NCBI RefSeq assembly: GCF_910589235.1
Contig: NC_060961.1
Coordinates: 10,693,454-10,757,453, forward strand
Source: Vespa crabro
Lineage: Eukaryota > Arthropoda > Insecta > Hymenoptera > Vespidae
Direction of reading: 5' to 3'
DNA length: 64,000 nt
Position numbers and translations under genes: made by a program. The notes under the pieces are model-generated. The model made no database searches. It was not told the DNA's origin and worked only from the letters and a program-made list of their open reading frames with translations. How positions within the stretch are numbered: position 1 is the stretch's first letter; each line of letters begins with the position of its first letter. This document shows, piece by piece, positions 1 to 13,100 of the stretch.

Positions 1-3000
1 AATATAAAATCATTGTAATTGAACGAGATTTCAAGTTTTCGTTTTTCGACGATACGCGTATATGAGCGAAAAATAGTATATACGATATGAAAGATTGTTA
101 AAAACTTTGATTCCAATATAAAATAGATGTTTGATCTTATGAAATGCAATGTTCTGAATCGATTGGTAACATTTTTCTAACTGTGACACAAGTATTATTA
201 AAGATTTCACTATTTTATCTTCGCATATACGGAAATTCGCGTATGTCGATTACGTTTTTAGACAATTATCATATGAAATCGCGTATTTAAACATAGTAAA
301 AACGTTATATTCTTGTTATATTCTTTATTCTGCATCGATAGAATATAAAATCATTGAAATAGAACGAGATTTCAAGTTTTCGTTTTTCGACGATACGCGT
401 ATATGAGCGAAAAATCGTATATACGATATGAAAGAATGTTAAAAACTTTGATTTCAATATAAAATAGATGATTGATCTTATGAAATGCAATGTTCTGAAT
501 CGATTGGCAACATTTTTCTAACTGTGGCCGAAGTATTATTAAAGATTTCACGTTTTTATCTTCGCATATACCGAAATTCGCGTATGTCGATTACGTTTTT
601 CGACAATTATCATATGAAAACGCGTATTTAAACCTATTAAAAACGTTATATTCTTGTTATATTCTGTTATTCTGCATCGATAGAATATAAAATCATTGAA
701 ATTGAACGAGATTTCAAGTTATCGCTTTTCGAAGATACGCGTATATGAGCGAAGAATCGTATATACGATATGAAAGAATGTTAAAAACTTTGATTCCAAT
801 ATAAAATAGATGTTTGATCTTATGAAATGCAATGTTCTGAATCGATTGGTAACATTTTTCTAACTATGGCACAAGTATTGTTAAAGATTTCACGATTTTA
901 TCTTCGCATATACCGAAATTCGCGTATGTCGATTACGTTTTTTCGACAATTATCATATGAAAACGCGTATTTAAACATAGTAAAAACGTTATATTCTTGT
1001 AATATTCTTTATTCTACATCGATAGAATATAAAATCAATGAAATTGAACGAGATTTCAAGTTTTGTTTTTTGACGATACGCGTATATGAGCGAAGAATCG
1101 TATATACGATATGAAAGAATGTTAAAACCTTTGATTCCAATATAAAATAGATGTTTGATCTTATGAAATGCAATGTTCTAAATCGATTGGAAACATTTTT
1201 TTAACTATGGCACAAGTATTATTAAAGATTTCACGATTTTATCTTCGCATATACCGAAATTCGCGTATGTCGATTACGTTTTTCGACAATTATCATATGA
1301 AAACGCGTATTTAAACATAGTAAAAACGTTATATTCATGTTTTATTCTTTATTCTGCATCGATGGAATATAAAATCAATGAAATTGAACGAGATTTCAAG
1401 TTTTCGTTTTTCGACGATACGCGTAAATGAGCGAAAAATCGTATATATGATATGAAAGAATGTTAAAAACTTCGATTCCAATATAAAATAGATGTTTGAT
1501 CTTATGAAATGCAATGTTCTGAATCGATTGGTAACATTTTTCTAACTGTGGCACAAGTATTATTAAAGATTTCACGATTTTATCTTCGCATATACGGAAA
1601 TTCGCGTATGTCGATTAAGTTTTTCGACGATTATCATATGAAAACGCGTATTTAAACATAGCAAAAACGTTATATTCCTGTTATATTCTTTAATCTGCAT
1701 CGATAGAATATAAAATCATTGAAATTGAACGAGATTTCAAGTTTTCGTTTTTCGACGATACGCGTATAAGAGCGAAATATCGTATATACGATATGAAAGA
1801 ATGTTAAAAACTTTGATTCCGATATAAAATAGATGTTTGATCTTATGAAGTGCAATGTTCTGAATCGATTGGTGACATTTTTCTAACTGTGGCACAAGAA
1901 TTATTAAAGAATTCACGATTTTATCTTCGCATATACCGAAATTCGCGTATGTCGATTACGTTTTTCGACCATTATCATATGAAAACGCGTATTTAAACAT
2001 AGCAAAAACGTTATATTCTTGTTATATTCTTTATTCTGCATCGATAGAATATAAAATCATTGAAATTAAACGAGATTTCAAGTTTTCGTTTTTCGACGAT
2101 ACGCGTATATGAGCGAAATATCGTATATACGATATGAAAGAATGTTAAAAACTTTGATTCCAATATAAAATAGATGTTTGATCTAATGAAGTGCAATGTT
2201 CTGAATCGATTGGTGACATTTTTCTAACTGTGGCACAAGAATTATTAAAGATTTCACGATTTTATCTTCGCAAATACCGAAATTCGCGTATGTCGATTAC
2301 GTTTTTCGACTATTATCATATGAAAACGCGTATTTAAACATAGTAAAAACGTTATATTCTTGTTATACTCTTTATTCTGCATCGATAGAATATAAAATCA
2401 TTGAAATTGAACGAGATTTCAAGTTATCGTTTTTCGAAGATACGCGTATATGAGCGAAGAATCGTATATACGATATGAAAGAATGTTAAAAACTTTGATT
2501 CCAATATAAAATAGATGTTTGATCTTATGAAATGCAATGTTCTGAATCGATTGGTAACATTTTTCTAACTGTGGCACAAGTATTATTAAAGATTTCACGA
2601 TTTTATCTTCGCATGTACCGAAATTCGCGAATGTCCATTACGTTTTTCGACAATTATCATTTGAAAACGCGTATTTAAACATAGTAAAAACGTTATATTC
2701 TTGTTATATTCTTTATTCTGCATCGATAGAATATAAAATCATTGAAATTGAACGAGATTTCAAGTTTTCGTTTTTCGACGATACGCGTATATGAGCGAAA
2801 AATAGTATATACGATATGAAAGATTGTTAAAAACTTTGATTCCAATATAAAATAGATGTTTGATCTTATGAAATGCAATGTTCTGAATCGATTGGTAACA
2901 TTTTTCTAACTGTGACACAAGTATTATTAAAGATTTCACGATTTTATCTTCGCATATACGGAAATTCGCTTATGTCGATTAAGTTTTTCGACAATTATCA

Positions 3001-6000
3001 TATGAAAACGCGTATTTAAACATAGTAAAAACGTTATATTCTTGTTATATTCTTTATTCTGCATCGATAGAATATAAAATCATTGAAATAGAACGAGATT
3101 TCAAGTTTTCGTTTTTCGACGATACGCGTATATGAGCGAAAAATCGTATATACGATATGAAAGAATGTTAAAAACTTTGATTTCAATATAAAATAGATGA
3201 TTGATCTTATGAAATGCAATGTTCTGAATCGATTGGCAACATTTTTCTAACTGTGGCCGAAGTATTATTAAAGATTTCACGTTTTTATCTTCGCATATAC
3301 CGAAATTCGCGTATGTCGATTACGTTTTTCGACAATTATCATATGAAAACGCGTATTTAAACCTATTAAAAACGTTATATTCTTGTTATATTCTTTATTC
3401 TGCATCGATAGAATATAAAATCATTGAAATTGAACGAGATTTCAAGTTATCGCTTTTCGAAGATACGCGTATATGAGCGAAGAATCGTATATACGATATG
3501 AAAGAATGTTAAAAACTTTGATTCCAATATAAAATAGATGTTTGATCTTATGAAATGCAATGTTCTGAATCGATTGGTAACATTTTTCTAACTATGGCAC
3601 AAGTATTGTTAAAGATTTCACGATTTTATCTTCGCATATACCGAAATTCGCGTATGTCGATTACGTTTTTCGACAATTATCATATGAAAACGCGTATTTA
3701 AACATAGTAAAAACGTTATATTCTTGTAATATTCTTTATTCTACATCGATAGAATATAAAATCATTGAAATTGAACGAGATTTCAACTTTTCGTTTTTGG
3801 ACGATACGCGTATATGAGCGAAAAATCGTATATACGATATGAAGAAAGTTAAATACTTTGATTTCAATATAAAATAGATGTTTGATCTTATGAAATGCAA
3901 TGTTCTGAATCGATTGGTAACATTTTTCTAACTGTGGCACAAGTATTATTAAAGATTTCACGATTTTATCTTCGCATGTACCGAAATTCGCGAATGTCCA
4001 TTACGTTTTTCGACAATTATCATTTGAAAACGCGTATTTAAACATAGTAAAAACGTTATATTCTTGTTATATTCTTTATTCTGCATCGATAGAATATAAA
4101 ATCATTGAAATAGAACGAGATTTCAAGTTTTCGTTTTTCGACGATACGCGTATATGAGCGAAAAATCGTATATACGATATGAAAGAATGTTAAAAACTTT
4201 GATTTCAATATAAAATAGATGATTGATCTTATGAAATGCAATGTTCTGAATCGATTGGCAACATTTTTCTAACTGTGGCCGAAGTATTATTAAAGATTTC
4301 ACGTTTTTATCTTCGCATATACCGAAATTCGCGTATGTCGATTACGTTTTTCGACAATTATCATATGAAAACGCGTATTTAAACCTATTAAAAACGTTAT
4401 ATTCTTGTTATATTCTTTATTCTGCATCGATAGAATATAAAATCATTGAAATTGAACGAGATTTCAAGTTATCGCTTTTCGAAGATACGCGTATATGAGC
4501 GAAGAATCGTATATACGATATGAAAGAATGTTAAAAACTTTGATTCCAATATAAAATAGATGTTTGATCTTATGAAATGCAATGTTCTGAATCGATTGGT
4601 AACATTTTTCTAACTATGGCACAAGTATTGTTAAAGATTTCACGATTTTATCTTCGCATATACCGAAATTCGCGTATGTCGATTACGTTTTTCGACAATT
4701 ATCATATGAAAACGCGTATTTAAACATAGTAAAAACGTTATATTCTTGTAATATTCTTTATTCTACATCGATAGAATATAAAATCAATGAAATTGAACGA
4801 GATTTCAAGTTTTGTTTTTTGACGATACGCGTATATGAGCGAAGAATCGTATATACGATATGAAAGAATGTTAAAACCTTTGATTCCAATATAAAATAGA
4901 TGTTTGATCTTATGAAGTGCAATGTTCTGAATCGATTGGTGACATTTTTCTAACTGTGGCACAAGAATTATTAAAGATTTCACGATTTTATCTTCGCATA
5001 TACCGAAATTCGCGTATGTCGATTACGTTTTTCGACCATTATCATATGAAAACGCGTATTTAAACATAGCAAAAACATTATATTCTTGTTATATTCTTTA
5101 TTCTGCATCGATAGAATATAAAATCATTGAAATTAAACGAGATTTCAAGTTTTCGTTTTTCGACGATACGCGTATATGAGCGAAATATCGTATATACGAT
5201 ATGAAAGAATGTTAAAAACTTTGATTCCAATATAAAATAGATGTTTGATCTTATGAAGTGCAATGTTCTGAATCGATTGGTGACATTTTTCTAACTGTGG
5301 CACAAGAATTATTAAAGATTTCACGATTTTATCTTCGCAAATACCGAAATTCGCGTATGTCGATTACGTTTTTCGACTATTATCATATGAAAACGCGTAT
5401 TTAAACATAGTAAAAACGTTATATTCTTGTTATACTCTTTATTCTGCATCGATAGAATATAAAATCATTGAAATTGAACGAGATTTCAAGTTATCGTTTT
5501 TCGAAGATACGCGTATATGAGCGAAGAATCGTATATACGATATGAAAGAATGTTAAAAACTTTGATTCCAATATAAAATAGATGTTTGATCTTATGAAAT
5601 GCAATGTTCTGAATCGATTGGTAACATTTTTCTAACTATGGCACAAGTATTGTTAAAGATTTCACGATTTTATCTTCGCATATACCGAAATTCGCGTATG
5701 TCGATTACGTTTTTCGACAATTATCATATGAAAACGCGTATTTAAACATAGTAAAAACGTTATATTCTTGTAATATTCTTTATTCTGAATCGATAGAATA
5801 TAAAATCAATGAAATTGAACGAGATTTCAAGTTTTCGTTTTTCGACGATACGCGTATATGAGCGAAAAATCGTATATACGATATGAAAGAATGTTAAAAA
5901 CTTCGATTCCAATATAAAATAGATGTTTGATCTTATGAAATGCAATGTTCTGAATCGATTGGTAACATTTTTCTAACTGTGGCACAAGTATTATTAAAGA

Positions 6001-9000
6001 TTTCACGATTTTATCTTCGCATATACCGAAATTCGCGTATGTCGATTACGTTTTTCGACAATTATCATATGAAAACGCGTATTTAAACATAGTAAAAACG
6101 TTATATTCTTGTAATATTCTTTATTCTGCATCGATAGAATATAAAATCAAAGAAATTGAACGAGATTTCAAGTTTTCGTTTTTCGACGAAACGGGTATAT
6201 GAGCGAAAAATCGTATATACGATATGGAAGAATGTTAAAAACTTTGATTCCAATATAAAATAGATGTTTGATCTTATGAAAAGCAATGTTCTGAATCGAT
6301 TGGTAACATTTTTCTAACTGTGGCATAAGTATTATTAAAGATTTCACGATTTTATCTTCGCATATACCGAAATTCGCGTATGTCGATTACGTTTTTCGAC
6401 AATTATCATATGAAAACGCGTATTTAAACATAGTAAAAACGTTATATTCTTGTAATATTCTTTATTCTACATCGATAGAATATAAAATCAATGAAATTGA
6501 ACGAGATTTCAAGTTTTGTTTTTTGACGATACGCGTATATGAGCGAAGAATCGTATATACGATATGAAAGAATGTTAAAACCTTTGATTCCAATATAAAA
6601 TAGATGTTTGATCTTATGAAGTGCAATGTTCTGAATCGATTGGTGACATTTTTCTAACTGTGGCACAAGAATTATTAAAGATTTCACGATTTTATCTTCG
6701 CATATACCGAAATTCGCGTATGTCGATTACGTTTTTCGACCATTATCATATGAAAACGCGTATTTAAACATAGCAAAAACATTATATTCTTGTTATATTC
6801 TTTATTCTGCATCGATAGAATATAAAATCATTGAAATTAAACGAGATTTCAAGTTTTCGTTTTTCGACGATACGCGTATATGAGCGAAATATCGTATATA
6901 CGATATGAAAGAATGTTAAAAACTTTGATTCCAATATAAAATAGATGTTTGATCTTATGAAGTGCAATGTTCTGAATCGATTGGTGACATTTTTCTAACT
7001 GTGGCACAAGAATTATTAAAGATTTCACGATTTTATCTTCGCAAATACCGAAATTCGCGTATGTCGATTACGTTTTTCGACTATTATCATATGAAAACGC
7101 GTATTTAAACATAGTAAAAACGTTATATTCTTGTTATACTCTTTATTCTGCATCGATAGAATATAAAATCATTGAAATTGAACGAGATTTCAAGTTATCG
7201 TTTTTCGAAGATACGCGTATATGAGCGAAGAATCGTATATACGATATGAAAGAATGTTAAAAACTTTGATTCCAATATAAAATAGATGTTTGATCTTATG
7301 AAATGCAATGTTCTGAATCGATTGGTAACATTTTTCTAACTATGGCACAAGTATTGTTAAAGATTTCACGATTTTATCTTCGCATATACCGAAATTCGCG
7401 TATGTCGATTACGTTTTTCGACAATTATCATATGAAAACGCGAATTTAAACATAGTAAAAACGTTATATTCTTGTAATATTCTTTATTCTGAATCGATAG
7501 AATATAAAATCAATGAAATTGAACGAGATTTCAAGTTTTCGTTTTTCGACGATACGCGTATATGAGCGAAAAATCGTATATACGATATGAAAGAATGTTA
7601 AAAACTTCGATTCCAATATAAAATAGATGTTTGATCTTATGAAATGCAATGTTCTGAATCGATTGGTAACATTTTTCTAACTGTGGCACAAGTAATATTA
7701 AAGATTTCACGATTTTATCTTCGCAAATACCGAAATTCGCGTATGTCGATTACGTTTTTCGACAATTATCATATGAAAACGCGTATTTAAACATAGTAAA
7801 AACGTTATATTCTTGTTATATTCTTTATTCTATATCGATAGAATATAAAATCATTGAAATTGAACGAGATTTCAAGTTTTCGATTTTCGACGATACGCGT
7901 ATATGAGCGAAAAATCGTATATTCGATATGAAAGAATGTTAAAAACTTTGATTCCAATATAGAATAGATGTTTCATCTTATGAAATGCAATGTTCTGAAT
8001 CGATTGGTAACATTTTTCTAACTGTGGCACAAGTATTATTAAAGATTTCACGATTTTATCTTCGCATATACCGTAAATTCGCGTATGTCGATTACGTTTT
8101 TCGACAATTATCATATGAAAACGCGTATTTAAACATAGGAAGAACGTTATATTCTTGTTATATTTTTTATTCTGCATCGATAGAATATAAAATCATTGAA
8201 ATTGAACGAGATTTCAACTTTTCGTTTTTGGACGATACGCGTATATGAGCGAAAAATCGTATATACGATATGAAGAAAGTTAAATACTTTGATTTCAATA
8301 TAAAATAGATGTTTGATCTTATGAAATGCAATGTTCTGAATCGATTGGTAACATTTTTCTAACTGTGGCACAAGTATTATTAAAGATTTCACGATTTTAT
8401 CTTCGCATGTACCGAAATTCGCGAATGTCCATTACGTTTTTCGACAATTATCATTTGAAAACGCGTATTTAAACATAGTAAAAACGTTATATTCTTGTTA
8501 TATTCTTTATTCTGCATCGATAGAATATAAAATCATTGAAATTGAACGAGATTTCAAGTTTTCGTTTTTCGACGATACGCGTATATGAGCGAGAAATAGT
8601 ATATACGATATGAAAGATTGTTAAAAACTTTGATTCCAATATAAAATAGATGTTTGATCTTATGAAATGCAATGTTCTGAATCGATTGGTAACATTTTTC
8701 TAACTGTGACACAAGTATTATTAAAGATTTCACGATTTTATCTTCGCATATACGGAAATTCGCGTATGTCGATTACGTTTTTCGACAATTATCATATGAA
8801 AACGCGTATTTAAACATAGTAAAAACGATATATTCTTGTTATATTCTTTATTCTGCATCGATAGAATATAAAATCATTGAAATAGAACGAGATTTCAAGT
8901 TTTCGTTTTTCGACGATACGCGTATATGAGCGAAAAATCGTATATACGATATGAAAGAATGTTAAAAACTTTGATTTCAATATAAAATAGATGATTGATC

Positions 9001-9004
9001 TTAT
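1..9004. repeat. Satellite block A: young subfamily with nested 3-, 5-, 8- and 17-mer copies
   Basis: Many monomers here carry ATCATTG instead of the more common ATCAATG after the TATAAA motif. Copies at several offsets are nearly identical over long runs. About 1-980 matches about 2730-3710 (offset 2729 then 2728, 8 monomers). About 3004-3755 matches 4026-4777 (offset 1022, 3 monomers). About 4636-5985 matches 6340-7690 (offset 1704, 5 monomers). About 2601-3209 matches 8395-9003 (offset 5794, 17 monomers). The overlapping offsets form a mosaic rather than one clean higher-order repeat, as expected from repeated unequal exchange or gene conversion. The block ends abruptly at about 9004. Confidence 0.85.
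4636..7690. repeat. Five-monomer (1704-bp) tandem duplication
   Basis: Sequence from about 6340 to 7690 repeats about 4636-5985 at a constant offset of 1704 bp, five monomers. Shared rare variants include a TTTTGTTTTTTGACG segment and ATTCTACATCG in the first monomer, an ATTAAACGAG variant in the second, and TTCTGAATCGATAG in the fourth. I noticed few differences, for example A at 7443 where the earlier copy has T. Similarity stops near 7690, where further monomer-specific variants appear. The first of these monomers also resembles the unit near 1010-1110 (offset 3749, 11 monomers), so this type had already spread locally. Confidence 0.8.
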
Positions 9005-12000
9005 GTAATATAATTTTCTGAATCGTTTGGTAACATTTTTCAAACTGTGTAGTAAGTATTATTAAAGATTTCACGATTTTATCTTCTCATATATCGAAGA
9101 TCGCGTATGTCGATTACTTTTTTCGACAATTATCATCTTTAAACGCGTATTTAAACATAGTAAAAAGGTTTATTCTTGATATATTCGTTAAACTGCATCG
9201 ATAGAATATAAAATCAATGAAATTGAACGAAATTTCAACTTTACGTTTTTTGACGATACGCGTATATTAGCATTAAATTGTATATACGATATGAAACAAT
9301 GTTAAAAACTTTGATTCCAATATAAAATAGATGTTTGATCTTATGAGATACAATGTTCTTAAATGATGGGTGACATTTTCCAAACTGTGGCACAAGTATT
9401 ATTAAAGATTTCACGTTTTATCTTCGCATATACCGAAATTCGCGTATGTCGACTAAGTTTTTCGTCATTTAACATATAAAAACACATATTTAATCATAGT
9501 AAAAACGTTCTATTCATGTTATACTCTTTATTCTGCATCGATAGAATATAAAATCAATGAAATCGAACGAGATTTCAACTTTTTGTTTTTCGACGATACG
9601 CGTATACGAGCGAAAAATCGTATATAAGATATGAAACAATTTTAAAAACTTTGATTCCAATATAAAATAGATGTTTTATCATATGAAACGCAATGTTCTG
9701 AAACGATTGGTAACATTTTTCAAACTGTGGCACAAGTATATTAAATATTTCACGATTGTATCTTTACATATACCGAAATTCGCGTATGTCGATCAAGTTT
9801 TTCGTCAATTATAATATGAAACCGCGTATTTAAACATAGCGAAAACGTTACTTTCTTGTTATATTCATTTATATGCATCGATAGAATATAAAATCAATGA
9901 AATTGAACAAGCTTTCAACTTTACGTATTTCGACGATTCGCGTATATGAGTGAAAAATCCTATATACGATATGAGACAATGTTAAAAACTTTGATTCCAA
10001 TATAAAATAGATGTTTGATCTTATGAGATACAATGTTTTTAAATGATTGGTAACTTTTTTTAAACTGTGGCACAAGTAATATTAAAGATTTCACGATTTT
10101 ATCTTCGCATACACCGAAAATCGCGTATGTCGATTAGGTTTTTCGACAATTACAGTATGAAAACGCGTATTGAAACATAGTAAAAACGTTATATACTTGT
10201 TATATTCTTTATTCTGCATCGATAGAAAATAAAATCAATGAAACTGAACGAGCATTCATCTTTTCATTTCGACGATACGCTTATATATGCGAAAAATCGT
10301 ATATACGATATGAAACAATGTTAAAAAATTTGATTCAAATACAAATTATATGTTTGATCTTATGAAATGCAATGTTCTGAATCGATTGGTAACATTTTTC
10401 AAACTGTGGCACAAGTAATATTAAAGATTTCAAGATTTTATCTTCGCATATACCGAAAATCGCGTATGTCGATTACGTTTTTCGACAATTACAATATGAA
10501 AATGCCTATTGAAACATAGTAAAAACGTTATATTCTTGTTGTATTCTTTATTCTGCATCGATAGAAAATAAAATCAATGAAATTGAACGAGAATTCAACT
10601 TTTCATTTCGACTATACGCGTATATGTGCGAAAAATCGTATATACGATATGAGACAATGTTAAAAACTTTGATTCCATTTTAAAATAGATGTTTGATCTT
10701 ATGAAATGCAATGTTCTGAATCGATTGGTAAAATTTTTCAAACTGTGGCACAAGTATTATTAAAGATTTCACGCTTTATCTTCGCATATACCGAAATTCG
10801 CGTATGTCGAGTAAGTTTTTCGTCAATTATCATATGAAAGCGCGTTTTTAAACATAGTAAATACGTTATATTCTTGTTATATTCTTTATTCTGTATCGAT
10901 AGAATATAATATCAATGAAATTGAACGAAATTTCAACTTCACATTTTTCGACGATACGCGTATATGGGCATTAAATCGAATATACGATATGAAACAATGT
11001 TAAAAACTTTGATTCCAATATAAAATAGATGTTTGATCTTATGAGATGGAATGTTCTGAAACGATTGGTAACATTTTTCAAACTGTGGCACAAGTATTAT
11101 TGAAGATATAACGATTTTATCTTCGCATAAACCGAAAATCGAGTATACTGATTACGTTTTTCGACAATTTCAATATGAAAACGCGTATTGAAACATAGTA
11201 AAAACGTTATATTCTTCTTATATTCTTTATTCTGCATCGATGGAAAATAAAATCAATGAAATGGAACGAGATTTCAACTTTTCATTTCGACGATACGCGT
11301 ATATGAACGAAAAATCGTATATACGATATGATGCAATTTTAAAAACTTTGATTCCAATATAAAATAGATGTTTGATTATATGAGATACAATGTTCTTAAA
11401 TGATTGGAAACATTTTTCAAACTGTGGCACAAGTAATATGAAAGATTTCACGATTTTATCTTCGCTTATACCGAAATTCTCGTATGACGATGACGTTTTT
11501 CGACAATTATCATATGAAAACGCGAATTTAAACATAGTAAGAACGTTATATTCTTGTTATATTCTTTATTCTGCATCGATAGAATATAAAATCAATGAAA
11601 TTGAACAAGATTTCAACTTTTCGTTTTTCGACGTTACGCGTATACGAGCGAAAAATGGTTTATACGATATGAGAAAATGTTAAAAATTTTGATTCCAATA
11701 TAAAATAGATATTTGATCTTATGTAATGCAATGTTCTGAATCGTTTGGTAACATTTTTCAAACTGTGTAGTAAGTATTATTAAAGATTTCACGATTTTAT
11801 CTTCTCATATATCGAAGATCGCGTATGTCGATTACTTTTTTCGACAATTATCATCTGAAAACGAGTATTTAATCATAGTAAAAAGGGTTATTGATGATAT
11901 ATTCGTTAAACTGCATTGATAGAATATAAAATCAATGAAATTGAACGAAATTTCAACTTTACGTTTTTCGACGATACGCGTATATGAGCATTAAATCGTA

Positions 12001-13100
12001 TATACGATATGAAACAATGTTAAAAACTTTGATTCCAATATAAAATAGATGTTTGATCTTATGAGATGCAATGTTCTGAAACGATTGGTAACATTTCTCA
12101 AACTGTGGCACAAGTATTTTTAAAGATATAACGATTTCATCTTTGCAAATACCGAAAATCGCGTAGGTCGATTAAGTTTTTCGACAATTATCATATGAAA
12201 GCAAGTATTTAAAAATAGTAAAAACGTTATATTCTTGTTATATTCTTTATTCTGCATCGATAGAATATAAAATCAATGAAATTGAACGAGCATTCAACTT
12301 TTCATTTCGACTATACGCTTATATATGCGAAAAATCGTATATACGATATGAAACAATGTTAAAAAATTTGATTCCAATATAAATTATATGTTTGATCTTA
12401 TGAAATGCAATGTTCTGAATCGATTGGTAACATTTTTCAAACTGTGGCTAATGAATAATTAAATATTTAACGATTTTATCTTTACATATACCGAAATTCT
12501 CATATGTCGATTACGTTTTTCGACAATTATCATCTGAAAACACGTATTCAAGCATAATAAAAAGGTTTATTCTTGTTATATTCGTGAAACTGCATCGATA
12601 GAATATAAAATCAATGAAATTGAACGAGATTTCAATTTTACGTTTTTCGACGATTCGCGTATATGAGCGAACAATCGTATATACGATATGAGACAATGTT
12701 AAAAACTTTGATTCCAATATAAAATAGATATTTGATCTTATGAAATGCAATGTTCTGAATCGCTTGGTAACATTTTTCAAACTGTGGCACAAGTATTATT
12801 AAAGATTTCACGTTTTATCTTCGCATATACAGTTATTCGCGTATGACGATTAGGTTTTTCGAAAATTATCATATGAAAACGCGTATTTAAAAAAAGTAAT
12901 AACGTTCTATTCTTGTTATATTCTTTATTTTACATCGATAGAATATAAAATCAATGAATTTGTACGAGATTTCAAGTTTCCGCTTTCCGACAATACGCGT
13001 ATATGAGCGAAAAATCGTATATACGATATGAAAGAATGTTAAAAACTTTGATTCCAATATAAAATAGATTTTTGATCTTATGAAATGCAATGTTCTGAAT
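9005..13100. repeat. Satellite block B: older, divergent monomers
   Basis: About twelve monomers here differ from the flanking type at many more positions. Common differences are TTTTTCAAACTGTG in place of TTTTTCTAACTGTG, TTTCAACTTTACG or TTTCAACTTTTC in place of TTTCAAGTTTTCG, and ACAATG in place of the usual GAATG. Private changes are frequent. Mean spacing is about 339.5 bp. A weak eight-monomer repeat is still visible: about 9005-9360 resembles 11723-12080 at offset 2718, sharing GTGTAGTAAG and ATATCGAAGATCG. The left edge at about 9005 is sharp but in register. The right edge is gradual, with intermediate monomers to about 13450. Low homogenisation suggests a relic patch or an older block trapped between newer amplifications. 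Confidence 0.8.

Noticed and set aside
9005..9060. Insertion or chimeric assembly join at the block A/B edge
   Set aside because: Similarity to the satellite continues in exact register through the edge and the divergent type recurs near 11723-12080, so a foreign insertion is excluded. A misjoin cannot be ruled out without reads, but nothing in the sequence calls for one.
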